Source: Luteimonas sp. BLCC-B24
GTDB taxonomy: Bacteria > Pseudomonadota > Gammaproteobacteria > Xanthomonadales > Xanthomonadaceae
NCBI RefSeq assembly: GCF_028550595.1
Contig: NZ_JAQQGN010000002.1
Coordinates: 620,001-684,000, forward strand
Direction of reading: 5' to 3'
DNA length: 64,000 nucleotides
Shown: piece by piece, positions 34,791-45,296 of the stretch
Position numbering within the stretch: the first letter of the stretch is position 1
Layout: each line of letters opens with the position of its first letter
Notes under the pieces: generated by a model
What the model saw: only the letters and a program-made list of their open reading frames with translations
What the model was told of the DNA's origin: nothing
Databases searched by the model: none
Program-made: the position numbers and the translations under genes

Positions 34791-34904
34791 GCGCGCCCGG
34801 CCGGGCGCCAGCAGCCCCCGCGTCGGCGTGCCGCGCGCGTCGGCACGCCGGGTTCGCCGCCACGGCCGGGGATGCGCGCGGGGCAGGGGTGCGGCGTTTT
34901 GCGC

Positions 34905-34910
34905 GATAAT
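34905..34910 (+). promoter_or_regulatory. -10 box of map, suggesting a leaderless transcript
   Basis: GATAAT ends six bases before the map ATG at 34917, so transcription should begin at or next to the start codon. No Shine-Dalgarno fits between them. Confidence 0.5.
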
Positions 34911-34916
34911 GCGCGC

Positions 34917-35714
34917 ATGAGCATCCACACCAAGACGCCCGAAGAAATCGAGAAGATGCGCGTGGCCGGCCGGCTGGCCGCCGAGGTCCTGCAGATCGTC
35001 GCGCCGCACGTGAAGCCCGGTGTGACCACCGAGGAACTCGACCGCATCTGTCACGACCACATCATCCGGGTCCAGCAGGCGATCCCGGCCAACGTCGGCT
35101 ACAAGGGCTATCCCAAGACGACGTGCATCTCGGCCAACAACGTGATCTGCCACGGCATCCCGAGCGAATCGAAGGTGCTCAAGGACGGCGACATCATCAA
35201 TATCGATGTCACCGTCATCAAGGACGGCTGGCACGGGGACACGAGCCGGATGTACTTCGTCGGCACGCCGTCGGTGATGGCGCGGCGCCTGGTCGAAGTG
35301 ACCCGGGAAGCGATGTGGCGGGGCATCCACGCCGTGAAGCCGGGCGCGACGCTGGGCGACATCGGCCATGCGATCCAGACCTACGCCGAGGCCGAGCGCT
35401 TCAGCGTGGTGCGCGAGTATTGCGGTCACGGCATCGGCAAGGTCTACCACGACGAGCCGCAGGTGCTGCATTACGGCACGCCGGGCACGGGCGTGGTGCT
35501 GAAGGAAGGCATGACCTTCACCATCGAGCCGATGATCAACGAGGGCACGCGCTTCACCAAGGTGCTGCCCGACGGCTGGACCGTCGTCACCAAGGACCGC
35601 CGCCTCTCCGCACAGTGGGAGCACACGGTGGCGGTGACGGCCGACGGCGTCGATGTACTGACCCGCATTCCGGGGGACGACAACGACCCCTTCCTCGACG
35701 GCGCCGCCCGCTGA
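34917..35714 (+). CDS. map: Methionine aminopeptidase, type I
   Basis: A 265-residue metalloprotease that removes initiator methionine from nascent proteins. The five metal ligands are in their usual motifs: IDVTVIKDGWHGDTSRM (two Asp), YCGHGIGKVYH (His), FTIEPMIN (Glu) and WEHTVAV (Glu). Starting at ATG 34917 gives MSIHTKTPEEIEKMRVAGRL, the canonical type I N-terminus. It lies divergent from rpsB, as in many gammaproteobacteria, and is followed at once by glnD. Confidence 0.97.
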   Translation: MSIHTKTPEEIEKMRVAGRLAAEVLQIVAPHVKPGVTTEELDRICHDHIIRVQQAIPANVGYKGYPKTTCISANNVICHGIPSESKVLKDGDIINIDVTVIKDGWHGDTSRMYFVGTPSVMARRLVEVTREAMWRGIHAVKPGATLGDIGHAIQTYAEAERFSVVREYCGHGIGKVYHDEPQVLHYGTPGTGVVLKEGMTFTIEPMINEGTRFTKVLPDGWTVVTKDRRLSAQWEHTVAVTADGVDVLTRIPGDDNDPFLDGAAR

Positions 35715-35715
35715 C

Positions 35716-38331
35716 GTGACCGAACGCGCCGCCATGTCCGTTCACGGCGCCGACTGCGGCGATGCGGCATGGGTGGCGGAGGCGCGCGAGGCGCTGGCCG
35801 CGCACGACGCGCGGCTGAGCCAGGGCTTCGACGCCGGCCAGCACATCGATCGCCTGCTCGCCGCGCGCGCCAACGCCGTCGACGGCTGGGTGCGCAAGGC
35901 GTGGGCCCGCTGCATTCCGGGCGACGCGCCGCTGGCCCTGTTCGCCGTCGGGGGCTACGGGCGCGGCGAGCTGTTCCCGCACTCCGACATCGATCTGCTG
36001 GTGGTCGGCGCGTCCGACGTGCAGACGGCGCACGCGGACGCGCTCAGCCGGATGCTCGCCCTGCTGTGGGATCTCGGATTGCCGGTCGGCCACGCCGTGC
36101 GCAGCTTCGAGGAATGCACCCAGGCCGCGGGCGACGTCACCGTGCTGACGGCCTTGCTGGAAGCGCGGCCGCTGCTGGCGAATCTGGCGGAGGTGCGGGC
36201 GCTGATGGATGCCATCGGCGTCGACAAGGTCTGGCCGGCCGCGAATTTCTTCCAGGCCAAGCGCCGGGAGCTCGAAGTGCGCCATGCGCGTTTCGGCGAC
36301 ACGGCCGACAACCTCGAACCCAACATCAAGGACGGGCCGGGCGGCCTGCGCGACGTGCAGAACCTGCGCTGGATGGCGCGGCGCGTGCTGGGCGTCTACG
36401 GCACCGAGGAGCTGATCGCGCTCGGTCAACTCGGTGTCGATGAGCACGCCACGCTCGAACGCGAGCGGCGCACGTTGTCGCGACTCCGTTTCGGTCTGCA
36501 CCTGGTGGCCGGCAAGGCGGAAGAGCGCCTGCGCTTCGACCATCAGAAGAGCCTGGCCGCGCGTCTGCACCATGTCGACGAGGCGGACAATCCGCTGGTC
36601 GAAAAGATGATGCAGGAGTTCTACCGCAGCGCGTCCGTGGTCCAGCGGATCAGCGAACGGATGCTGCAGCGCTTCGAGGAGCAGATCGAGGGCGAGGGCG
36701 AGCTGGTGCCCGTCGACGCCGAGTTCGCGACCCGGCGCGGCTATCTGGTGGCGCGCGACGACGTCTGGCCGGGCGGCGATCTCGCCCGCGTGTTCGACCT
36801 GTTCGCGGTCTGGGCCGATCACGCGTCACTGCGTGGCCTGCATTCGCAGACCGCGCGCGCGCTGGCGGAATCGCTGCACGCGCTGCCGGCATGGCGGCAG
36901 GCGCCGATGGCGCTGCGCGAGCAGTTCATGGCGCTGCTGCGCGGGCCGATGCCGGTGCGGACGCTCGAGCGCATGGCCCGGCTCGGCGTGCTGGGCGTGT
37001 GGATTCCCGAGTTCGCGAACGTGACCGGCCGCATGCAGTTCGATCTGTTCCACGTCTACACCGTGGACCAGCACACGCTCGCGGTCCTGCGCAACATGGC
37101 CAGCTTCGCGTCCGAGGCGCCCGACGAGCGGTTCTCGAGCGCGCATGAAGTCTGGCCGCAACTGCGCAAGCCCGAGCTGCTGCTGCTGGCGGGCCTGTTC
37201 CACGACATCGCCAAGGGGCGTGGCGGCGACCACTCGGAACTGGGCGCGGTCGACGCGCGCGAATTCTGCGAAGGCCACGGCCTCGGCGAAACCGACACCG
37301 CCCTGGTCGAATGGCTGGTGCGCCGGCATCTGCTGATGTCGACCAGCGCGCAGAAGCTCGACATTTCCGATCCCGCGGTGATCCACAAGTTCGCCACCGA
37401 AGTCGCCGATCGCGAACGGCTCGACTATCTCTATCTGCTGACCTGCGCCGACATCGCCGGCACCTCGCCCAAACTGTGGAACGCCTGGAAGGACCGGCTG
37501 CTGACCGACCTGCGCAGTGCGACCCGGCTGGCCTTGCGCCGCGGACTCGAACATCCGGTGGCCGCGGTCGAGCGCATCGCCGAGTCGCGCGACCGGGCGC
37601 GTGGGCTGCTGTCGGCGCACGGCGTGGACGATGCCGAAGCCGATGCCCTGTTCGCACGCATTCCGCAGGACAGCTTTCTGCGCGGGCGGGCCGACCAGGT
37701 GGTGTGGCAGGCCCTGGCCCTGCGCGAGGCGGGCGCCGGGGTTGTGGTGGTCGCTGTTCGCCGCCTGCGCGCGGGCGCCCAGGCGCTGGAGGTGTTCGTG
37801 CATTCGCCGGACCGCGACGGCCTGTTTTCCGCCATCGTCATCACGCTCGACCGGCTGGGCCTGGTGATCCAGCAGGCGCGCGCGCTGGATGGGCCGGGCA
37901 GCACCATCTTCGATCTCTTCCAGGTATTGCCGGCCGATTCACGCCAGACGCTCGACCTGCGCGCGATCGAGCACAGGATCGCCGAGGCCCTGGCCGGCGA
38001 CCTGGACCAGCGCCCCGCACGCCGCGCGCAGCCGCGTCACCTGCGCCATTTCCGCGTGCCGCCGCGCATCGAGTTCAACACCAGCGTCGACGCGCGGCAC
38101 ACCGTCTTCAGTCTGGTCTGCACCGATCGCCCCGGTCTGCTGGCGGATGTCGCGCATGTGCTGCGCGCGCGCGGTGTACGCGTCCACGATGCGCGTGTGG
38201 CCACGTTCGGCGAGCGTGTCGAGGACGTGTTCCGGTTGAGCGCTCCGGACGGCGGGCTGCTGGACGAGGCCGCGCAGGAGGCACTGCGCGAGGCGCTGCT
38301 CGCGTCGATCGATGGCGACATGGCACGATAG
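35716..38331 (+). CDS. glnD: Protein-PII uridylyltransferase/uridylyl-removing enzyme
   Basis: An 871-residue bifunctional nitrogen sensor that adds UMP to PII proteins when glutamine is low and removes it when glutamine is high. Domains in order: nucleotidyltransferase with [17 protein letters not shown] (G79 onward, catalytic D91 and D93), a linker helix region, the HD hydrolase domain with [17 protein letters not shown] (H496, D497), and two C-terminal ACT domains that bind glutamine (about 695-775 and 800-871). The GTG at 35716 lies one base after the map stop; an ATG at 35734 is an equally possible start because neither has a clear ribosome site. Confidence 0.94.
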   Translation: MTERAAMSVHGADCGDAAWVAEAREALAAHDARLSQGFDAGQHIDRLLAARANAVDGWVRKAWARCIPGDAPLALFAVGGYGRGELFPHSDIDLLVVGASDVQTAHADALSRMLALLWDLGLPVGHAVRSFEECTQAAGDVTVLTALLEARPLLANLAEVRALMDAIGVDKVWPAANFFQAKRRELEVRHARFGDTADNLEPNIKDGPGGLRDVQNLRWMARRVLGVYGTEELIALGQLGVDEHATLERERRTLSRLRFGLHLVAGKAEERLRFDHQKSLAARLHHVDEADNPLVEKMMQEFYRSASVVQRISERMLQRFEEQIEGEGELVPVDAEFATRRGYLVARDDVWPGGDLARVFDLFAVWADHASLRGLHSQTARALAESLHALPAWRQAPMALREQFMALLRGPMPVRTLERMARLGVLGVWIPEFANVTGRMQFDLFHVYTVDQHTLAVLRNMASFASEAPDERFSSAHEVWPQLRKPELLLLAGLFHDIAKGRGGDHSELGAVDAREFCEGHGLGETDTALVEWLVRRHLLMSTSAQKLDISDPAVIHKFATEVADRERLDYLYLLTCADIAGTSPKLWNAWKDRLLTDLRSATRLALRRGLEHPVAAVERIAESRDRARGLLSAHGVDDAEADALFARIPQDSFLRGRADQVVWQALALREAGAGVVVVAVRRLRAGAQALEVFVHSPDRDGLFSAIVITLDRLGLVIQQARALDGPGSTIFDLFQVLPADSRQTLDLRAIEHRIAEALAGDLDQRPARRAQPRHLRHFRVPPRIEFNTSVDARHTVFSLVCTDRPGLLADVAHVLRARGVRVHDARVATFGERVEDVFRLSAPDGGLLDEAAQEALREALLASIDGDMAR

Positions 38332-38359
38332 CGCCCCGTTTTCGCGACACGACACGCCC

Positions 38360-39193
38360 ATGACCGACGCCCTGCGCACCACCATCGAAGACGCGTTCGC
38401 GCGCCGCGCCGAACTGACCGCCGCCGAGATCGGCGACGCCGTCAAACCGGCCGTCGAACAGGCGATGCAGGGGCTGGAGTCGGGCGAGCTGCGCGTCGCC
38501 GAGCCGGACGGCAACGGCGGCTGGCAGGTCAACGAGTGGCTGAAGAAGGCGGTGCTGCTGTACTTCCGCACCAACGACATGGCCGTGGTCGACGCCCAGC
38601 CGGCGCCGTTCTGGGACAAGGTCGAACCGCGGTTCGCCGGCTACGACGAAGCGAAGTTCAAGGCCGCCGGCGTGCGCGTGGTGCCGGGTGCGGCCGTGCG
38701 CCGTGGCACCTACTTCGGCCGCGATGTGGTGCTGATGCCGAGCTTCGTCAACATCGGGGCGTATGTCGGCGAAGGCACGATGGTCGATACCTGGGCGACG
38801 GTCGGCTCCTGCGCGCAGATCGGCAAGCACGTCCACCTTTCGGGGGGCGCGGGCATCGGCGGCGTGCTCGAGCCGCTGCAGGCCAGCCCGACGATCATCG
38901 AGGACCACTGCTTCATCGGCGCGCGCTCGGAAGTGGTCGAGGGCGTCGTCGTCGGCCACCACAGCGTGATCGGCATGGGCGTGTTCATCGGCCAGTCGAC
39001 GCGCATCTACAACCGTGCCACCGGCGAGATCAGTTACGGCTACGTGCCGCCGGGCAGCGTGGTGGTGTCCGGCCAGCTGCCGGCCAAGGACGGCTCGCAT
39101 TCGCTGTATTGCGCGGTGATCGTCAAGCAGGTCGACGAGAAGACGCGCAGCAAGACCAGCGTCAACGATCTGCTGCGTGGCCTGGCGGACTGA
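38360..39193 (+). CDS. dapD: Tetrahydrodipicolinate N-succinyltransferase
   Basis: A 277-residue left-handed beta-helix transferase that succinylates tetrahydrodipicolinate in the lysine/meso-diaminopimelate pathway. An N-terminal helical domain is followed by hexapeptide repeats between about residues 105 and 235 ([32 protein letters not shown]). The [22 protein letters not shown] stretch is diagnostic for DapD. ATG 38360 matches the family start. It is separated from glnD by 28 bases and followed by yffB and dapE, a conserved cluster. Confidence 0.96.
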   Translation: MTDALRTTIEDAFARRAELTAAEIGDAVKPAVEQAMQGLESGELRVAEPDGNGGWQVNEWLKKAVLLYFRTNDMAVVDAQPAPFWDKVEPRFAGYDEAKFKAAGVRVVPGAAVRRGTYFGRDVVLMPSFVNIGAYVGEGTMVDTWATVGSCAQIGKHVHLSGGAGIGGVLEPLQASPTIIEDHCFIGARSEVVEGVVVGHHSVIGMGVFIGQSTRIYNRATGEISYGYVPPGSVVVSGQLPAKDGSHSLYCAVIVKQVDEKTRSKTSVNDLLRGLAD

Positions 39194-39198
39194 GTGCC

Positions 39199-39558
39199 AT
39201 GACCGCGACCGTCTACGGCCTGAAGAACTGCGACACCTGCAAGAAGGCGACGAAGTGGCTGGACCGCTTCGGCGTCGCATATACCTTCGTCGACTACCGC
39301 GACGCCAAGCCGACGCCGGAGAGGCTGGTCGAGTGGGCCGGCACGCTCGGCGGCTTCGAGGCGATGGTCAACAAGTCCTCGACCACCTGGCGCCAGCTGC
39401 CGGACAACCGCAAGGCCGCAGCCAGCGACGCGGAATGGAAGCTGTTGCTGCGCGAATACCCGCAGTTGATCCGGCGTCCGCTGGTGGTCACCGATGATGG
39501 CGCGATCACGCAGGGCTTTTCCGACAACGGGTTCAAGAAGCGCTTCGGCATCGGTTGA
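39199..39558 (+). CDS. yffB: ArsC/Spx-like thioredoxin-fold protein YffB
   Basis: A 119-residue protein of the ArsC-like family. It begins TVYGLKNCDTCKKATKWLD with a CxxC at residues 11 and 14, and has the RRPLVVTDDGAITQGFS segment of the family. E. coli yffB also precedes dapE; its activity is not established, although glutathione-dependent reductase activity has been suggested from structure. It is not an arsenate resistance gene by context. It starts five bases after dapD. Confidence 0.9.
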   Translation: MTATVYGLKNCDTCKKATKWLDRFGVAYTFVDYRDAKPTPERLVEWAGTLGGFEAMVNKSSTTWRQLPDNRKAAASDAEWKLLLREYPQLIRRPLVVTDDGAITQGFSDNGFKKRFGIG

Positions 39559-39678
39559 TGCGGTGCGTGCACGGCATCGCGCCACGGTCGCGTGTTGGCA
39601 CGCGGGGCGGTGCAGGGCGGGGCGACCCTGCCGCGGAATGCTTGATCGCGCGCGAGCGCGCGTCTATACGAGAGGCCC

Positions 39679-40815
39679 ATGTCCGACGTCCTTGATCTCA
39701 CCCGTGACCTGATCGCCCGCCGTTCCGTCACGCCCGATGACGCGGGCTGCCAGGCGCTGATCGCCGCGCGCCTGCAGGCCGCGGGGTTTTCGATCGAGTC
39801 GCTGCGCTACGGCGACGTCGACAATCTCTGGGCCACGCACGGGCAGGGCGCGCCTGTGCTGATGCTGCTGGGCCATACCGACGTGGTGCCGAGCGGGCCG
39901 GTCGAGGCCTGGACGTCCGACCCGTTCCTGCCCGAGATCCGCGACGGCGTGCTCTACGGCCGCGGCGCGGCCGACATGAAGAGCGGCGTCGCGGGATTCG
40001 TCGTCGCGGCCGAGCGTTTCGTCGCGGCGCATCCCGAGCACGCCGGCACGCTCGCACTGCTGCTGACCTCCGACGAGGAGGGCGATGCGATCGACGGCGT
40101 GCGACGCGTCGCGCGCACCTTCGAAGCGCGCGGCACCCGCATCGACTGGTGCATCACCGGGGAGCCGTCTTCGACGGAGACGCTCGGCGATCTGCTGCGC
40201 GTGGGCCGGCGCGGCAGTCTGTCGGCGACGTTGACCGTGCGCGGCGTGCAGGGCCACGTCGCCTATCCGGACAAGGCGCGCAATCCGATCCACGACGCGG
40301 CGCCGGCGCTCGCCGAACTCGTCGCCAGGCGCTGGGACGAGGGCTACGAATCCTTTCCGCCGACCAGCCTGCAGATCAGCAACATCGCCGCCGGCACCGG
40401 CGCGACGAACGTGATCCCCGGCACGGCGACCGTGCAGTTCAACCTGCGCTACACGCCGCACTGGGACGCGTCGCGACTGGAGGCGGAGATCGCCGCGCTG
40501 CTTGATCGCCACGGACTCGACTACACGCTCGCCTGGCACCGCAGCGGCGAACCCTTCTACACGCCGGAAGGTCCGCTGCGCGCCGCCGCGCGCGAGGTGC
40601 TGTCCGCGCATCTGGGCCGCGCGCCGGAGGAAAGCACCGGTGGCGGTACGTCGGATGCACGCTTCATCGCGCCGCTGGGCGCGCAGTGCATCGAGATCGG
40701 GCCGGTCAACGCCAGCATCCACCAGGTCGACGAGCACATCCGCGTCGCCGATCTCGACGCGCTGCCTGACCTGTACGAGGCGCTCATCACGCGTCTGCTG
40801 CCGCCGGCCGGCTGA
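39679..40815 (+). CDS. dapE: Succinyl-diaminopimelate desuccinylase
   Basis: A 378-residue di-zinc M20-family peptidase-like enzyme that releases succinate from N-succinyl-LL-DAP. Metal-binding motifs are [10 protein letters not shown] (His, near 68), [10 protein letters not shown] (Asp), TSDEEGDA (Glu-Glu) and the C-terminal ending with [12 protein letters not shown] (His). Dimerisation-domain motifs include [28 protein letters not shown]. The ATG at 39679 has GAGAGG in front. The 120-base gap to yffB contains a CTATACG that might be a promoter. Confidence 0.96.
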   Translation: MSDVLDLTRDLIARRSVTPDDAGCQALIAARLQAAGFSIESLRYGDVDNLWATHGQGAPVLMLLGHTDVVPSGPVEAWTSDPFLPEIRDGVLYGRGAADMKSGVAGFVVAAERFVAAHPEHAGTLALLLTSDEEGDAIDGVRRVARTFEARGTRIDWCITGEPSSTETLGDLLRVGRRGSLSATLTVRGVQGHVAYPDKARNPIHDAAPALAELVARRWDEGYESFPPTSLQISNIAAGTGATNVIPGTATVQFNLRYTPHWDASRLEAEIAALLDRHGLDYTLAWHRSGEPFYTPEGPLRAAAREVLSAHLGRAPEESTGGGTSDARFIAPLGAQCIEIGPVNASIHQVDEHIRVADLDALPDLYEALITRLLPPAG

Positions 40816-40885
40816 CCCCGCGCGTCGCCGGGCATCGACGCCTGCACGTGCATGCTCGTCCCTGCCGTTCCGCTGCGAGCCCGCC

Positions 40886-41347
40886 ATGTCCGACTCTCTG
40901 ATCGTCGCCTGCCCACGCTGTCACAGCCGCAACCGCGTCCCTGCCGCGCGCCTCGGCGATGCGCCCACCTGCGGCCGCTGCGCCGCCGCGCTGCGCCCGG
41001 AGACGCCGTTCGCACTCGATGCCGGCGGTTTCGATGCGCACGCCCTGCGCGCGGACGCGGCCCTGCTGGTGGATTTCTGGGCGCCGTGGTGCGGCCCGTG
41101 CCGGACGATGGCGCCGGCCTTCGTGGCGGCGGCACGCGTGCTGGCGCCGGAGGTCGCGCTGGCGAAGGTGGACACCGAGGCCGACCCGGTGCTCGGCGGG
41201 CGGCTCGGCGTGCGCAGCATCCCCACGCTGGTGCTGTTCGCCGGCGGTCGCGAACTCGCGCGCCAGTCCGGCGCGATGCCGGCGCAGGCGATCGTGCAGT
41301 GGACGCGCGCCCAGCTGCAGGCGGCGTCGCTCAGACCCAGCCGGTGA
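40886..41347 (+). CDS. trxC: Thioredoxin 2
   Basis: A 153-residue TrxC-type thioredoxin with an N-terminal zinc finger (CPRCHSRNR and CGRC, four cysteines at about residues 9-12 and 28-34) and the active site WAPWCGPCRTMAP in the thioredoxin domain. It reduces cytoplasmic disulfides under oxidative stress. ATG 40886 starts MSDSLIVACPRC, the family N-terminus. Its 3' end overlaps the 3' end of the convergent GntP permease gene by 17 bases. Confidence 0.94.
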   Translation: MSDSLIVACPRCHSRNRVPAARLGDAPTCGRCAAALRPETPFALDAGGFDAHALRADAALLVDFWAPWCGPCRTMAPAFVAAARVLAPEVALAKVDTEADPVLGGRLGVRSIPTLVLFAGGRELARQSGAMPAQAIVQWTRAQLQAASLRPSR

Positions 41348-42728
41348 GGTAGTACAGCGCGATCACCGCGAATACCGCGGCGGTGCTGATCAGGGTGATC
41401 GCGAAGATGTCCTTGTAGCTCTGGCGGTGGGTGAGACCGGTCACCGCGAGCAGGGTGATCACCGCGCCGTTGTGCGGCAGCGTGTCCATGCCGCCCGAGG
41501 CCATCGCCGCCACCCGGTGCAGCACCTCCATCGGAATTCCGGCCGCCTGCGCATTGGCGATGAAGCTTTCGGCCATCGCCGCCAGCGCGATACTCATGCC
41601 GCCCGACGCCGAGCCGGTGATGCCGGCGAGCGCGGTCACGGTGACCGCTTCGTTGACCAGCGGATCGGGAATCGAGTTCAGCGAATTGGCGACCAGCAGG
41701 AAGCCCGGCAGCGCGGCGATCACCGCGCCGAAGCCGTACTCCGATGCGGTGTTCATCGAGGCCAGCAGCGCGCCGCCGACTGCGGTCTTCGTGCCCTCGG
41801 CGAACTTCGCCGTCACCGGCCGCCAGGCCAGGCACAGCACTGCGAGAATGCCGACCAGCAGTGCGCCCTGGACCGCCCAGATCGCGGCGACGCGCGAGAT
41901 CTCCTGGACCACCGGTACCGCGTCCTGCATCGCCGATGAGGGGAACGTGTGACTGCTGCCGTAGAGGCGCGGGATCCACAGGGTGAACAGCTTGTTCGCC
42001 ACGCCCACCAGCACCAGCGGCAGCAGCGCGATCAGCGGATGCGCCAGCCGGCCGCCGGCGAACGGCTCGGGTTCGTTGCGCAGTTCGCTGCCGTAGCCTT
42101 CACCGGCCGCCACCGCGCGGCGCCGGCGCCAGTCCAGATACAGCATGCCGAACGCGAAGATCAGCACCGAGCCCAGCGTGCCCAGCACCGGCGCGGCCCA
42201 GGAGTCGGTGCCGAAGAACGCGGTGGGAATGATGTTCTGGATCTGCGGCGTGCCGGGCAGGGCCATCATCGTGAAGGTGAAGGCGCCGAGCGCGATCGTG
42301 CCCGGGATCAGCCGCTTGGGAATGTCGCTCTGGCGGAACAGCTCGGCCGCGAAGGGGTAGACCGCGAACACCACGACGAACAGCGACACGCCGCCGTAGG
42401 TCAGCAGCGCGCACACCACGACGATCGACAACAGGGCCTGCTTCGGCCCGAACAGCCGGATCGTCGCGGCCACGATCGATTTCGAAAACCCCGAGATCTC
42501 GATCAGCTTGCCGAACACCGCGCCGAGCAGGAACACCGGGAAATACAGCTTGAGGAAGCCGACCATCTTGTCCATGAACAGGCCGGTGAACATCGGCGCG
42601 ACCAGGCTGGGGTCGGTCAACAGCACGGCGCCCATCGCCGCGATCGGCGCGAACAGGATCACGCTGTAGCCGCGGTAGGCGACCACCATCAGGAACACCA
42701 GCGCGCCGAGCACGATCACGAAATCCAT
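41331..42728 (-). CDS. GntP-family organic/sugar acid permease
   Basis: A 465-residue inner-membrane transporter of the GntP family, which takes up gluconate and related acids; some members carry other hydroxy acids. About 12-14 hydrophobic helices span the chain. Family features include the early FGKLIEISGFSKSIVAATIRLFG, TFTMMALPGTPQIQN and the late AASGGMDTLPHNGAVITLL. The start at 42728 gives a typical membrane-helix N-terminus; longer frames are noise. It is divergent from the TonB-dependent receptor across 170 bases, suggesting joint control. The substrate cannot be read from the sequence. Confidence 0.88.
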   Translation of the reverse strand: MDFVIVLGALVFLMVVAYRGYSVILFAPIAAMGAVLLTDPSLVAPMFTGLFMDKMVGFLKLYFPVFLLGAVFGKLIEISGFSKSIVAATIRLFGPKQALLSIVVVCALLTYGGVSLFVVVFAVYPFAAELFRQSDIPKRLIPGTIALGAFTFTMMALPGTPQIQNIIPTAFFGTDSWAAPVLGTLGSVLIFAFGMLYLDWRRRRAVAAGEGYGSELRNEPEPFAGGRLAHPLIALLPLVLVGVANKLFTLWIPRLYGSSHTFPSSAMQDAVPVVQEISRVAAIWAVQGALLVGILAVLCLAWRPVTAKFAEGTKTAVGGALLASMNTASEYGFGAVIAALPGFLLVANSLNSIPDPLVNEAVTVTALAGITGSASGGMSIALAAMAESFIANAQAAGIPMEVLHRVAAMASGGMDTLPHNGAVITLLAVTGLTHRQSYKDIFAITLISTAAVFAVIALYYLTGWV

Positions 42729-42898
42729 GGCGTCACACACTTCCCCGCGGCCGGACGGCCAGATGGGGCGCAGTGTCGGCAGCGCCGCCCGCCGCAGCCA
42801 TTGGCCGAAGGTACGATGCCGCCCACCGCGCGGGCTCCCTAGTCTTGCCGTCGGGCGGCAGCGTGCCGCACGACCTGGCGACCCGTGGGAGGGGACAC

Positions 42899-45154
42899 AT
42901 GACGCGCAAGACGATCCGGTATTCGACACTCGGTCTGGCCATCGGCCTCGGCCTCGCCATGCCGGCGGTCCACGCCCAGCAGGCGGCGCCGCAGACGACC
43001 GCCGCGCAATCGAACGCAGCCACGACGCTCGATTCGGTGACCGTCACCGCACGCCGCCGCAGCGAATCGATCCAGGACGTGCCGGTCGCGGTCAGCGCCT
43101 TCGGCGAGGAACAGCTCAAGGACCTGCAGGCGAGCAACATCGACGGCCTGCAGGGCGCGGTGCCCAACCTCAATATCGTGCAGGGCCGCGGCTCGGCCAA
43201 CAGCGTCAACGCCTTCATCCGCGGCATCGGCCAGCCCGATGCGCTGCAGACCTTCGATCCGGGCGTGGGCCTGTACGTCGACGACGTCTACTACTCGCGC
43301 ATCAACGGTGCGTTGTTCTCGCTGTTCGACGTGCAGCAGGTCGAAGTGCTGCGCGGCCCGCAGGGCACGCTGTACGGCAAGAACTCCACGGGCGGCGCGA
43401 TCAAGGTCACGACCAAGAACCCCTTCGACGACACCGGCGGCGCGGTCGAGCTCACCGGCGGCGACCACGGCCGCGCCGAAGGCCGGTTCTACGTGTCCGG
43501 CCAGCTCAGCGACACGGTGGCCGCCAGCATCGCTGGCGCCTGGCTCAACCACGACGGCTTCATCCGTGACCGCGACACCGGCAAGCACTACAACGACGAC
43601 GACACCCGCGCGCTGCGCGCCAAGATCGCGTTCCAGCCCACCGACGTCTTCCGCGCGACGCTGTCGCTCGATTACACGAAGCAGGACGCCGCGCTGTCGC
43701 TGGGTCAGCCGACCGCCCCGCTGCGCCGGACCGACCTCGCGCTGGGCACGGTGACCCTGCTGCCGGCACCGACCGGCGAGTTCGACTTCACCGCGCGGAC
43801 CTCCTTCCGCCCCGACCAGGGCCAGTCGCTGAAGCACTCGGGTGTCTCGCTCGCGGCCGAGTGGGACCTGAGCAACGCCGCGTTGTTCAAGAGCATCACC
43901 TCCTACCGCGAGCTGGAAACGAATTCCTTCATCGACATCGACGCATCCGAGTTCGAGCTCGGCGACGTGCTGGTCGCGCTGGACCAGAACCAGTTCAGCC
44001 AGGAATTCCAGCTCCAGCTCGACAACGGCGGCAACCTGCAGACGACGTTCGGCGCGTACTACATGAAGGAGGACGTGCCGTCCTACCAGGAGGCCTATGC
44101 GGACGATCTGTTCGCGTTCGCCGGCGTGCCGATCTCGTTCCTGCGCACGATCGGCGACGACCTCAGCACCGAGAGCATCGCCGCGTTCGCGCATGCCAAC
44201 TGGGAATTCGTGCCGACCTGGACGCTGGCCGCCGGCCTGCGCTGGACGCGCGACACCAAGACCTATGACCGCAGCACCAGCACGTTCTGGGGAGCGCCGT
44301 TCACCGCGCTCGGTGAAACCGTCGCGTTCAGCGCGAAGAAGAGCTGGACCGCGTGGACGCCGTCGGTGAGCCTGCAGAAGGCGTTTTCCGACAACCTGAT
44401 GGGCTACGTGTCGGCGAACCGCGGCTTCAAGTCCGGTGGCTTCAACGGTCGTGCGAACAGCGCGGCCGATGCGGCGGCGCCGGACTTCGATCCGGAGTTC
44501 GTCTGGACCTACGAACTCGGCATGAAGGGCAGTTCGGCCGACAACCGTCTGCGCGGCAGCGTCGCCGCGTTCTGGAGCGAGTACAAGGATTTCCAGGCGC
44601 GCGTGTCGCAGGATGTCGGCACGTTCCCGGTGCTCAATGCCGCCGAGCTCGAAATCAAGGGCATCGAGTTCGAGGGCACCGCGCTGCTCGGCGAGACGAC
44701 GACCCTCAGCGCGCAGCTCGGATATCTCGATGCGCAGTACAAGCGGTTCGACGATTTCCGCCTCGATCCCGCGTTCCCGGGTTTCGACCCCAGCGTCAAC
44801 CACGACCACGTGCCGTTCTCGCCGGAATGGACCGCGCGCGTGGCCCTGCAGCACGGGTTTCCGCTCGCCAACGGCGGCATGGTCAGCGTCGGCGGCGACG
44901 TGTCGTATCGCAGCGACACCTGGCTGTCGGTCGACAACCGCCCCAACCTGAGCCAGGACGCCTACACCCTGGTCGGCGCCTACGGGGTGTGGGATTCGCC
45001 GCAGTACGTCTGGCAGGTGCGGGCGGGCGTGCGCAACCTCACCGATCGCACCTACAAGGTCGAAGGCCAGGAGTTCGCCAGCGTCGGCAACATCCAGACC
45101 GCGTACTACGGCTGGCCGCGGAACTGGTACGTGTCGGTGCGCTACAACTTCTGA
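42899..45154 (+). CDS. TonB-dependent outer-membrane receptor
   Basis: A 751-residue outer-membrane receptor. It has a signal peptide (LGLAIGLGLAMPAVHAQ), a TonB box region (TTLDSVTVTARRRSESIQDVPVAVSAF), a plug domain with LYVDDVYYSRINGALFSLFDVQQVEVLRGPQGTLYGKNSTGGAI and a beta-barrel ending in the typical aromatic WYVSVRYNF. The plug wording (VPVAVSAF, RGIGQPD) is that of the CirA/FecA-like group often found with small-molecule uptake in Xanthomonadaceae and Sphingomonadales. RBS GGGAGGGG precedes ATG 42899. Ligand unknown; the divergent GntP permease suggests an acid or sugar-derived substrate. Confidence 0.93.
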   Translation: MTRKTIRYSTLGLAIGLGLAMPAVHAQQAAPQTTAAQSNAATTLDSVTVTARRRSESIQDVPVAVSAFGEEQLKDLQASNIDGLQGAVPNLNIVQGRGSANSVNAFIRGIGQPDALQTFDPGVGLYVDDVYYSRINGALFSLFDVQQVEVLRGPQGTLYGKNSTGGAIKVTTKNPFDDTGGAVELTGGDHGRAEGRFYVSGQLSDTVAASIAGAWLNHDGFIRDRDTGKHYNDDDTRALRAKIAFQPTDVFRATLSLDYTKQDAALSLGQPTAPLRRTDLALGTVTLLPAPTGEFDFTARTSFRPDQGQSLKHSGVSLAAEWDLSNAALFKSITSYRELETNSFIDIDASEFELGDVLVALDQNQFSQEFQLQLDNGGNLQTTFGAYYMKEDVPSYQEAYADDLFAFAGVPISFLRTIGDDLSTESIAAFAHANWEFVPTWTLAAGLRWTRDTKTYDRSTSTFWGAPFTALGETVAFSAKKSWTAWTPSVSLQKAFSDNLMGYVSANRGFKSGGFNGRANSAADAAAPDFDPEFVWTYELGMKGSSADNRLRGSVAAFWSEYKDFQARVSQDVGTFPVLNAAELEIKGIEFEGTALLGETTTLSAQLGYLDAQYKRFDDFRLDPAFPGFDPSVNHDHVPFSPEWTARVALQHGFPLANGGMVSVGGDVSYRSDTWLSVDNRPNLSQDAYTLVGAYGVWDSPQYVWQVRAGVRNLTDRTYKVEGQEFASVGNIQTAYYGWPRNWYVSVRYNF

Positions 45155-45179
45155 TGCGCCCGGCTCGCGCATCCGTGTC

Positions 45180-45203
45180 GAAGGCCGCCTCCGGGCGGCC
45201 TTC
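45180..45203 (+). terminator. Terminator after the TonB-dependent receptor
   Basis: A 10-bp stem GAAGGCCGCC/GGCGGCCTTC with a 4-base loop, 25 bases beyond the receptor stop; only a short T-containing tail follows. Confidence 0.7.
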
Positions 45204-45296
45204 GTGCGTCGGGCGGCTGCGGTATGCTCGGCCGCGATTTTCGGGGGATCGCCACGCCGTGACGCTGCGTTCGACATCGGGCCGGGCACCGACGAC

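Noticed and set aside
39199-39558. Arsenate reductase
   Set aside because: The protein has the ArsC-like fold, but its position before dapE and its sequence match YffB; no arsenic resistance genes are near.
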